Shown here: piece by piece, positions 1 to 11,919 of the stretch
How positions within the stretch are numbered: the first letter of the stretch is position 1
How the letters are laid out: each line of letters begins with the position of its first letter
Source: Chrysomallon squamiferum
Lineage: Eukaryota > Mollusca > Gastropoda > Neomphalida > Peltospiridae
Direction: 5' to 3'
DNA: 60,000 nt
NCBI GenBank assembly: GCA_012295275.1
Contig: CM022672.1
Coordinates: 12,265,904 to 12,325,903 of the forward strand
Program-made: the position numbers and the translations under genes
Notes under the pieces: generated by a model
Told to the model about the DNA's origin: nothing
The model's database searches: none
What the model saw: only the letters and a program-made list of their open reading frames with translations

Positions 1-30
1 AGACATGTTTTTTTATCAAAGAAATGTTTC

Positions 31-135
31 TAATCTTCTTAACTTTAACAAATTTAAATTTCATGAAGTTTTTAAACTTGTATTTTAATCTTCTTAATTT
101 TAACAAATTTAAATTTCATGAAGTTTTTTAACTTT
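31..135. repeat. Two-copy tandem repeat, 55-bp period, beside a PARP splice donor
   Basis: The stretch starting TAATCTTCTTAACTTTAAC at 31 recurs at 86 with a few substitutions (TTCATGAAGTTTTT in both copies). The second copy ends against the donor of the PARP exon 359-138, so the duplicated sequence is the first intronic sequence on the minus strand. Confidence 0.8.
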
Positions 136-137
136 AC

Positions 138-1983
138 CTGTATTGTTTTCTCATCACTGGGGTGAAGTACAAACTTGATGTCATGAAGGCTGTCTTCTGG
201 ACTCTCCTCAATAAACTTCAGAACAGTTTTGTACATCAGTTCTGCAACAAGCTCACGAGGATATTTAAGGATTCCAGTGCCAAGTGCAGGAATGGCTACT
301 GTCTTCAGTTTAGAATCTACTGCCATGTTTAATATTTTCTTAATTGTGTTTTCAAGAACCTACAACATAAAACAGGCCAATTTCTTTTCTTCTTTTTTTT
401 AAATAAGTATTTTATTTTATTTTATTTTTTGGTTTTTTTTTTTTTTTTTTTTTATAGTTTGGTGAAAAGTGAGAGATTATATAGAAGTAGCTAATAAAAT
501 ATAAAATATATATCAGCTCAACAAACCATTGTTTGGATGATGGATGTTGTTTTTTTTAATTGGGTTTTTGGGTTGTTTTTTAAATGGGTTTTTTTACAGT
601 TTTTGAAAAAAAAAAAGCCTATTATTTCCCAGTTAATTAAGAGGAAACAAAGAAAGAAAGGAAAATGATTACTAATGAAGGTATAGAATTGCTCTGTAAA
701 CAGAAAATACTATTTACTTGAGTATAATATATAATTTAATATTCAGTGATCTCAACATGGGAGAAGAATGATACTAAGGTTAGAAATATTATGCATACAA
801 TAAAATTGAAAAAAAAACCTGTTTGTGAAGGACAATGATTTGTATGTTCTTATTACTGATATCAATAAAAATATTATAAATAAATAAATAACGTAAATAT
901 TTAAAAATTAGTTAGTTGTGTTTTTTATTTGGAGGTTTATTATTTATTAAATTATTATGTTAATTAGTAATTGAATTTTAAAATGAAAAAACAAAAACAA
1001 AAAATGACATTCTTGATTCCTTAACTATTTTTGTGTAACTATGCATTTTTGCTGAATTCCAAACCATGAATTTTTTGAATCAGGAATTCATTTCAGGTAA
1101 CAGTGGAAGTGACAAAATTTCTAGGAATTCATTTGAAGTAGACTAATGGTGGTAGGAGTAAATCATCTAATAGAATTTGTATACTTCCAAGTAATTATTT
1201 TGTTGTTTCGGACTAAGCAGCAATATTCAAGTATGTTGTAAAATATTTAAACTCATATATCTCTTCACAATTTGAAAGTATTCTCATGATGTTTTTATTT
1301 TTCTGAATATATTAGAAGAAATTACATCAAATCAGTCCAGTTTTAGAAGAAGGCTGGTGCTCAGATATTTTTAAACTATACATTGACTGAACAACAAAAA
1401 TCCTAAACATATGACACTTGGAAGTATGTAAAATATATTTAGCCTGTTCTTCCTATCACCTAATGTAAGTTTTAAGGTTTTAATTTACCATCTTTCCATT
1501 CTGTTTGAAATCTGGGAGGCAAACATGATAAATATTTGTAACTCATGGAACGTTTTCCAGGTCCTGTAACTGCAACATCTCCCATCTTAATTCCATTAGG
1601 ATATTTGCTTTTGCATTCTTCTTGCACCTTAGGGCCTGAATGCTCTAGAATTGATTTAGATACAGCACCTTGTGAAAGAGCAAGTGATGTATTGCTTGAA
1701 TTGACCAAAACATCAGACTGAAAATTAAAATAGAAAAAACTACATTCATAATTAATGTATGGTGTTCATGCCAACAAGATGCAATAACAGTCCATTAAAC
1801 ACAACAGTATTCAGGAGTATATCTTATACTTGTATTTAAGATATTTAATGACTATTCAGTGATCAGAAAGACTCACCTCTTCTTTACCCATGTCGGTCTC
1901 TGTGATGAGGATACGTGTCAGACCATTCACTTCTAAAATACTGGCTGGATCCAGCTCTTCTGTGTAGAGTGGAACTTCTGGCT
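138..1983 (-). CDS. PARP14-like exons: macro domain 2
   Basis: Exons 1983-1877, 1717-1489 and 359-138. They encode the strand ILEVNGLTRILITETDMG, then DVLVNSSNTSLALSQGAV with the following helix, then KTVAIPALGTGILKYP. These are the hallmarks of an ADP-ribose-binding macro domain, with N-x-x-N present, so this domain looks much more competent than the first. Exon 1717-1489 ends in phase 1 (AAAGATG|GTAAAT), but exon 359-138 must be entered in phase 0 because phase 1 gives an immediate TGA. Either a short exon of length 3n+2 between 360 and 1488 is missing from my model, or there is an indel. I found no convincing mini-exon. Confidence 0.75.
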
Positions 1984-4900
1984 CTGTTCATCACCATTAA
2001 AAAGATTTATTATATGGAACTAAAAATTGACTATTAAATCTTGTTGGTTATTTTTTGTTGTTGTTGTTTGTTTGAGGGTTTCTTTTGGGTTTTTTAAAAA
2101 TTATAATAACTTATATTTCAGATGGTTTCATTGATTTGTAAAAATAAACAAACTGAGTCATAAACTGTTGTTGAATGTTTTAATTATAATGTCATGTACA
2201 CAATTAAGAATTATATATAACAGATATTTTCTTTGATATTTTTTGGAACATCTTACAACTGAATAGATTGTGGTTAATGAACAACAATAAAGATATGTAA
2301 AATATGTGGTGTGTTTATGTTACTGTATGATGTTAATAATATTTTTTCACATGCTTTTATTTCAAGGGCACATGGCTAATGCAACTGAATGGTAAGTTGT
2401 CACATCAAAAGATACTTTAGTGCCCATTATGTATTTAATCACATTTAGATACTCCGAATTAAATTAATTATGAATGAATTGTCTATAACAGTATATTTTA
2501 TCTTTTACTTATCTTTTCATGTTGTTTCATTTCCACTATCTGTTTATCTGTTATACTGAGGTTCAGTCCTAGATTTAAACTTTGAATTTCACAAGTCTTA
2601 TATTTTCTTTCTGAGTGATACAAAATCACTACAATCAGTGACTCTGTCTTCATTGTTTGATGAAAATTGCACTATGATAAAAATTAAAATATGTTAACAC
2701 TTTGAATTACTTTTAATAGTGATTCAAATATAGCTGAGAATTAAACACAAGTTAAAAACACAAACTGGGTCACCAGATTTTGGTATATTGTGAAAAAACA
2801 AAAAAGCTTTTGTTATTACTTTACCTTGCTCTGTTTGTTCAACTCGTTTTTTTGATGAATGCTTGGGATTACCTTTCAGATGTGAAGATTCACTGAATAT
2901 TTCTCCTTCCTTAAAATATTCACAAGTTTCTCTGAATTCTGCCATCAGTTGATGTACAAGAAAGCTATCCTTCTCTGTTACATACACTTTCTCTATTCCA
3001 CTGAATGACTGGTGTTGAAAGCATTGACAGACAGCACTGACAAATGCTGTGATATGCTCTTCAGATGCCAAACTAGTTGTGATACCTTTTCCCTTAAACA
3101 TAGCAAAAGCGATGGTGGAATAATTGTTCTCTGAAGTATATTCAAAGCATTTCATGAGTGTTGAACGTATTACATTTCTGGGTTCATCTAAACTGTCTGG
3201 GGTTGGGCCAACAGCCTGTATAATTATTTTACTGTCAAAGTTTCCAGAATTTCTTGGATGAATGTCTCCTTCAGTTAGCTCTCCCTGTGCTTCAGACAAA
3301 CTATCCAATTTAGCTGGTTTAAAATAAAAAAATAATAATAATAATAATAATAATAATAATTAAAAAGTAATATTAGTTATGTGTGTATATAAAACATACA
3401 TACATATATATATATATAAAAACACACACAGACACACACACTTACACATTCTTATGCATATATACTGTGTTGTATATAAATATAGAGACAGTCATAAATG
3501 GTATTATTTTACAACAGCAAAGAAATAATAGAGTTAATTGACATAATTATGTTTCACAGGTTAACATGACATGAATAAAATTAACATGACAAGCATTCGA
3601 TATTATTGTGCTTTTGTTACCAAACACATACTTTTGTATTGAAGAAAGGATTCCTACTTTCTGTTTTAACTTATAATTGCAACTGTTACACCATAGTGTG
3701 CTATTTGTTGACTCTGATGATCCAGTTCAGCATGAATAAAAAATCAGTGAAAGAAAAAAGACTATGCTTGTTTATTTACTTGTAGAAAATGGATCTATTC
3801 TACCAAATCCTACAAATGATGTTGAATGCATCAAGCAGGAAGTTATTTTGTTCAAACTTTGTATGTATAATGAATGAAAATACTAGACAAAAGGTTATTA
3901 AATGTCTGACACAGATATAGAAAAAATCCGAAATTAGAATTATTAAAATTAGAACTACACAAATCAGAATCATCTATATAACGGAAGTATATTTACCTTG
4001 CTTTAAAACTAATTTTGCTTCTTCAGATGCAGGAGCCAAATCTGTATTTGCTTCAATGACAACAACATCAATCTTATGTTTCAGAGACAAACCCACAAGA
4101 CTACCATGCACAATGTGCAGCGTTATTTCTCCAGGGAAACTGCAAGAGCCTTTTATTTTACAGTTTTCCATCTCTTTGTAATACTTATCATCCCAATCAA
4201 TAATGCAGCGATTTTTTTTCTCGACTAACCTTAAAAAGTCATCTGTTAAAAATGTCTTTATACCAGGTTTATCAAAGGACTGACTGGTGCAGAATATTTG
4301 ATGTGCAATTGTATTCAAAACAGTTTTCACCTCTGTCAATCCAATTTTTGTAGCTTTGATAGTTATGACATATTCAGGTCTGGATTCCTTGCATACAATA
4401 TCGATGTGATTGTGCCTGAATCTTTGTTTAATTTCATCAATCTGCGTTTGACAGTGCTTAACAATGAACTTTTTCTCATTTCTGGGTAAATCAGCAGTTT
4501 CAGTATAAATTGAGTTTTCTTGAATAAAACTGTTCATCTCTGTCATGGCAGCATGGACATCTTCACCAATACCAGCAACTACAATCTGTGATGATTCTGC
4601 TAGGTAAACGACCTTCAACTGATGTTCATATTTTTGTTCAATTTCAGTAACTTTATCTTTGAAACTGGGCGCTTTGACCAAAGGTAAATTTTCATGATCA
4701 AGTTCTTTCATTGTTTGTTTGATGGAGTTCCCTAGAAATATTTTTGTCTTGTTGATGTCAGACTGTGACAAAGAGTAAATTCTGACATGCCTGTCACTTG
4801 CTTCCCATGATGCAGCATACCTGTTCTCCCCTTGTAGCAGTTTCCTGTGAAGGTGGTGACATACTTCTGGTTGCTGAAAAAGATATAATATAAATTCTGG

Positions 4901-7900
4901 AAAATCTTCAAAATCCTGCTGTGTGATCTTATCCATTTCCTCATAAATCTTAGAAAATAAATCGTTTATTTCTTCAGGAACACCAGTAATTGTGACACGT
5001 TCACTGTTATTCACATCAATTTTGACATCTTCAAATATTTCTTCTAGTTTTGTTATAAAACCAGAAGCCTTAAGGATTCTTAGTTTACAAGCTGAAAAGG
5101 TTTTGGTTTCTGTCCTTATTCTCTTTGTTCTCTCAAATTTTGCAGTAAGATCAGTACATGTGTTTTTTATTTCTACTGGCAAATCACCAAGTGACTGTCC
5201 AGCAATGATAACATCATATTTTTCATCATCAAAAAATATCTTGTACTCTGTTATTTTACTCAGTTCTTTTGACTCAGTGCTTTTCTTCATATCAGTCCAA
5301 ATGTCAGCTGAGCATCCAATGTGCTGAACTTCTATCTTGTCAATAAATTGCTGTGCACTGGATTTCACATCATCAGTCCATGTAGCTGCAATATTCCTTG
5401 AACCTGGACTATCCATTGTAAATGTTGGTCTTATTTCAATTTGATTTAACTGGGAGTCTAATAGTGCTTCAGCCGAGTAATTCTTCAAAGTGTTTTGGAA
5501 ATGTGAAAGGTTTTCTTCTATAAACATAATCTTGTATCTGTTTATATTATCCAAGAAGAAAGGATTTGGTACTTTATTCCACTTAGTTTCCGAGGTGCCT
5601 CCTGACAAACCAAGACATTTGTGGTAAAGGGAAACTTCTATTTTATGGCTGGAAAGCTTATGTTCTTTCTGCTTCAGTACATTGCTAACAACTGAAAAGA
5701 GTAAATCAAAACTAACATTTCAGTTTATTATTAATTTTCATTATATGTTAAATATGCAATTTGTTTTATATAATGATAAGAGAGTGGAAGGCTCTTCCAT
5801 GGATTATTCTTATCAGCAGCAACAATCTTTTAAATGATCTTTACTTCAGGCCTTACTCTAATGAAAAATGCATGGATATTTGTAAGTAAGAACTACACAG
5901 GCTCTTGGTTTCAAAAATAGGCACTGACATTTTGAGGTTCAGGATTTTGATAATTCTTAAAAAATATATTTAATTTTTGTATTTTATCCCTGAAACATTA
6001 TTATCATCAGAATACTATTATCAAAACCAAAATTAATAAATGAAAGGGAAAGATTTCCTTCTCCATATCAGATCTTAACAAGAATAACATTTTTAAGCAT
6101 GTCTGCTATGTCTTTTTACCATTTTCATCCTCAAATGTCACAACAGCATATTTTCTTTCAGAGTCTATTTCAACATTTGTGACATCCTTTCCTCCACTTC
6201 TTCTTTCATTTTCAAAATACATCTGAATAGCATCAGGTGTTACATCACCAAAGCATTTTACAAGTATACTCTTGGAGATTGGTATTCTCTTGACCTGAAG
6301 TATTTTCCCTTTAAACTCCTTTGAAGTCACAGTTTTGGAGATCTTTTCAAAATCTAAATAAAAATAAAATTATGACACATTCACACAAAGATGTATTCTT
6401 AAATATAGACAGATAGATGAAGAATATGCCTTTCTTTTATATTACTATAAAGAGACTTATATACATATACAGGTACAAAAGCCCTGGTTCCAAAGTCTTT
6501 TTAGATAATCAATTTTTTAGTGGACCAAAAGAATCACATAATTCAATAATAATATATATACATTCCATATCTAACAAGCACCATTTTTTACTGTAAGTGT
6601 ACACTTAATAAATCTTAAATGTATATTAAATAATTAAACATTAGAATAAAATCACGTTTTATTATTAAAAAACAAAACTTAACTGTAACTTAATGAATCT
6701 CAAATGCCTGATCTAAACAAATTCCAGATCCCAGCATATGCAAAATCAATGAGATACCTTTATATGAAGAGTGCATGTCTGTATTAAATCATCTATCACA
6801 GAACTTTTATTAATCTCTTCACTTTTTTAACTGTTTGTTGCCATCTGACCACAAAAATTTGAACAATAATAATAGTAGATAAAATTAATCATTTATTCTG
6901 CTATCAGCAGAACTTCTGTTGTAACTCAGTGTAATGTGACAACTGAAGAACAGTCTGGAATCTAAGAAATGTTTTTTGTGATATGTTTGTGAATTAGATA
7001 ATCTCACTGAACATGTAACTGTTTAAAATAAGAAAAATTCTTACAAAGTAATATATCAAATGGAAAGTAACTTCACATTAATTTCAAAATGCATTTTTGT
7101 TGTGATGCCTTAATTTCAACATTTAAAATAATAATTTTTTATATTTTTTGTATATAAATACTTTTTTTTTTTTTTTTACAAACCTATTGGTTTTGTAAAT
7201 GAAACAAGAACTGTGCCAACATCTTCTCCAAATAGTATCCCACCATCATCAGCTACATCATAGTGACTTCGAGCCTCTACGAAATTGGTGATCGTGTCAG
7301 TAGTTGATGATTCAGGAACATTAGTCAGAAGAATTTTGTCTTTGTACATCTGTGGTGGTTGATAAGGTTTTATTGTTACATGATTTCCTTCAATGGTGTG
7401 ACTTTTCTTCAAAACTGTTTCCACATCTGAAAAACATATCAATGGAGACTTTGACAGATAAAACTGATGGTTAATTTATAATTTTCATAACAATAGAAAA
7501 ATGTCTATTTCACCTTTTAGAAGGTGATGCTAACATTATATACAAATATACAATTATTCATTTATTTATTTTTTTTTTTTGTGGGTTGATAAATTATTAT
7601 CATTATTGTCTAATTTATCATTTTCATTATGTGTTAATGTGTTCACTGTGATAGTGTTATTGTGTTAATATGTAATTTTCTTTATGTATTAAATATGTAA
7701 AATGTGAACTGTTTGATTATTAACAAGTTACTTCATTCTAATAATATACATTATGTGTTAAATTATATTTTCATTTTTTATAAATGTGTGATATTTTTAT
7801 TGTAAAATAAGATCAAAATTCAAAATTGTTGTGTCTAGTATTTTTGATGAAATCCATAGTTAGAAATATTATTAAAAGAAATACAAGGTTAAATATTTAA

Positions 7901-8198
7901 CAACAGTTCAATGTGATTTTGTTTTTTTAAATAACATTAAAAACAAAAAAAAGCTGTTGCTCCATTTATTGGATATTTTATAGACTAGTCTATATATTGG
8001 ACTAATTCCAGTGCCAGCTAGTAGCTCCATAGCTCATGAAATTTTATATATTATGTATGTATGTCTGTGGTTAACATCTATATGTATGTGTGTATTGTAT
8101 AAGTATGTATGTGTGTGTGTGTATGTATAGATAGATAGTTGTTAATCTAGAATAGCTAATAATAGTTGCAGCAGAGAGTTTCTATGTACATAAGTCTG

Positions 8199-8242
<44 letters not shown>

Positions 8243-11200
8243 CCAGTATGGACCAAAAACTGGAATTGGAAATAGCCAAACTGACACTCAGTCTGTACTC
8301 AACCACTGAGCTATATGTTTTTCCCTTAATGTCATTGTTAAATATAGAAGGAAAAAGTAACTGAAAGAAAGTAATTGAAAATACACAAAACCTGACAAAT
8401 AAATGCAATAAAACTGACCAGTTGGGTGTATACTGAACAGATTCCATATTTTTTAAGTGCATTAATCTTGTTGGATTGATATGATTTTTTAAAAATCTTT
8501 TTGACTGATTTTAATTAATTTGTTTTTGTAGACTTCATTTATATGGGATGGTTTGATATGTAAGAGAGAAAATTTCGATTGCATCTGTGGTTATTAAGAA
8601 GTTATTTTTGATTTCTGTGTCATCACTTTAAAACATAATTTTTTCAAAAAGTCTTCAAACTCAAGTCTGAATTGTTTCACTATTAACAAGTTAATTATAT
8701 CATCACTTTAAAAATTAATTATTAAAAATTATTTTTAACCTTGAAAAAATATCTAGACTGTAAACTGTATTGTTTCAAACAGATTAATTACAGAAACTTA
8801 CCTTCAACACTTTCAAAAGTAACATACATGAGTCCCTCTTCATCACGATCAATATCTTTAACTTGGACACCCCCTCCTCGTCTCTTGTTTTCAAAATATA
8901 AGCTTACTGAGTCATCAGATATTGAACCACAACCTTTAATAACAACTGTTGTCTGTGCTTCATTTTCTTCACCAGACAGTTCTTCTTCCTTTTCTTCTTC
9001 AGATTCTGTTTCTGAATCTTCACCGGCAACAGTGACCTCAAGATTTCTGCCACAAACTTTGTGTTGTCTTTGCACAACTTTTTCAGCCACTTAAAAATAA
9101 TTAAAATGTTCCTCATCTTAGTCTTTTAAAGCTTAACACAGTGAAAATATAATTTAATGCCATTTTATTTCAAACTTTACATGTAATCATTGTTATTTTT
9201 ATACATACTTAATACATGAGTAAATAAGTTCGTAAATTTACTTGATAAAAGCCCTTGCCTATCTTATATTATGATAATCATGTGTGAATTTAAGTGTGGA
9301 AATAACTGGAAAAAAATAATATTAAAAACTGAAATCCTTATGGTTGCAGATTTGAATGAAATGTCATTTTATACTAAAAGAAGATAAAGATAATACAAGT
9401 TATTTTAAATTAAAACAATTCTACCACTTTTGTTAAAATATCATAAACTATTTTTGATAATTAATTAATGAAAAACTGATTTTAATTCAACTAAATAATC
9501 TATATTTTAATATTTATGTGCATTTTTAAATTTAGGACTCCTTTTAGCAAATGCCACAGACGGCATTAGCTTTGTCTGGCCTGTTGATGATGATATGTGA
9601 GAAGAACATCACAGCTACCATTCCTGTTTATTATCTTTTCCAAATCTTTATGTTGCAGCTTGTCATAAATAATAACGCAAATACATGGGAAACTGCTCAG
9701 CCAGTGTTCTTAAAACAATAAAACCAACCAGGCAATATTATAAACTATTCTTAAACAAACCTTCTAAACAGTTTAATATTAGTTAATACATTCCATGTAC
9801 AATGATGACATTGGTTATTATTATTAACTGACCTGCATGGATCTTTTAAATTATTCTTCCTGTAGACATTAAGACAATAGACATTAAAGCACAAACTTTA
9901 GCTTTTGTATAAACCTGTTTTGAGGCAGTGGATGTAATAGGAAATTGCTCAGCTTAAGATTTTAGATATATAAAGACTAACCTCCATCTTCCTCAAAGGT
10001 TATGTAAAGGACACCTTTTCTCAATTTGATTTCTTCAATGCTTCCACCACCAGATTTCTTTGTATTTTCAAAGTACATTTCCATGAATTCAGCTGCATCT
10101 TCTTCAATCTTCTTCTCTGCACTTTTCACAACTACTGATTTTTTTGTTTTTGTTTCTTCAGTTGTAGAAGCATCAAATGGTTGAACATGCAGCGTTCTTT
10201 TTCCAACTTGGTGGCTTTGTCTTGACAGTACTCTTTGGGCAACTGAAATATATATTAAAATGCTTTAAACCTTTGGTATATGAATCTCTCAGGTTTTCAA
10301 AACAAACTGGAAAGAAAGAGTTCTTAGTTGTAAAGCTACAAGAATATTATTTGTTAAAAGAAAATTCACTCGTGAACCTACAAGGACATTCATTGACTTT
10401 ATCAATCAGTTTCTTTCTCACTCACATAAACTAGCTGAAAAAAACAACTTAAAAAAAAATATTAAAAAATCCTTGTATTTTCTCTTCAGATTATTAATAT
10501 CTTGTATTTTTGTAAAGGACAAATACAAAGTTTTCAGATTATGCTTTAAATATTTGTCAGTTGAAAAGTTTAATCCAAATGTAACATTTGGCTATTACAG
10601 GGTTTTTCGTCTGACAGATTAGATATTAAAATCCAATCAGATGCAAAAGTCAAATGTTCAAATACACAACTTCAGAATAATTAGAAACTGAAACTTCAAG
10701 AAAAATGAATAATTATAATCCTAGTTAGTTAGAAATTACAATTTATAAATAGCACTGTATTGGATTTTTGACACAGGTGAAAACAAAAATTGATTATTAA
10801 AGTTTTCTGTCAAAAAAAAAAGATACTATAATAACTGGAAACAAGTGTTTTAATACTATCACATTATCTAAATCAAACCTGTTTCATCTTGAAATGTTAT
10901 GTAGATGATTTTCTTCTTCTTGTCAGGCTTGAATTCTGATAGTGTTCCACCTCCAGATTTCTTTTTGGCTTTCAAAATATAATTCAATAACTTCAAAATC
11001 ATCTTTGGTGATGTTTTTTCCTTCCCATGTTACCATAACAGTATTCATTAGTTTTGTTGTTTTTTCTTCTTCCTCAGCCTGGTCAAGCAGTTCAACCATA
11101 AGTGTTCTCTTATTGACAAAGTGAGGACTTTTTGCCAAAACCCTTTGAGTAACTGAAAATATTTTCAAAATAATCTTCTGTTTTCTTTCTTTTTTCTTTT

Positions 11201-11869
11201 TTTAAACAGTGAATTAAGAAAAAATTAATTTAAAGTCCAGACTTCCTGTATTTACATTTTATATATGTATTTTTTTTTAAAGAACAGATATTAGATGCAA
11301 ATGCACTAAAAACAATAAATTAACAAAACAAATTAACAAAAAAAATGATTATATGATTTTCAAACAAAGGATTGTAAGTTAACAAAATTACTTGAAATCC
11401 ACAATGTGCTACACTTGTATTTCATGAAAAAGTTAATTAGATATAAATTAAAGGTTTATAAAGGGAAATTTATGAAAATAAAAGGATTTTCAACATTGCT
11501 CCAATTTTTAACTCTGAAAATGTTGCATGCAATTTAAAGTCTGCTACATTTATACTTAATATCATTACACATTGTTTTTCTTAAAACAAACATTCAGGAT
11601 TCAAAATGTAATAAATTAATTATAAGTTTATAAATGAATTTTTTAAAATTAATTTACAGTATTTCATAGTTGCCATGTTAGTGCAGTTGTTATAGGTCTG
11701 GACTCATAATTGTAAAGGTCATGATTTCAATGTCACAGAACTGCACTATTGTCATATGTTAACTTTGGTAACTGTGGTTCACTCAGCTGTAAGTGAGAAC
11801 CTAACAGGAAATGGCTGTTAGGTGTATGTGACAATACAAAACTAATTTATGTTTTCAACCAAATTTGCA

Positions 11870-11919
<50 letters not shown>

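Noticed and set aside
814-856. A 37-nt candidate mini-exon on the minus strand to fill the macro domain 2 gap
   Set aside because: It has an AG before it and CAG|GTTTTT after it, but 37 nt does not repair the phase and the residues do not fit the fold.
1187-1216. A 28-nt candidate mini-exon (CTTAG ... GGAA|GTATAC on the minus strand)
   Set aside because: The splice signals are acceptable and the frame is open, but the length leaves phase 2 where phase 0 is needed.
11667-11740. A functional tRNA-Met gene
   Set aside because: Box A and the anticodon loop look good, but the stems are mismatched, box B is degraded, and a SINE-like body and AAT tail follow.
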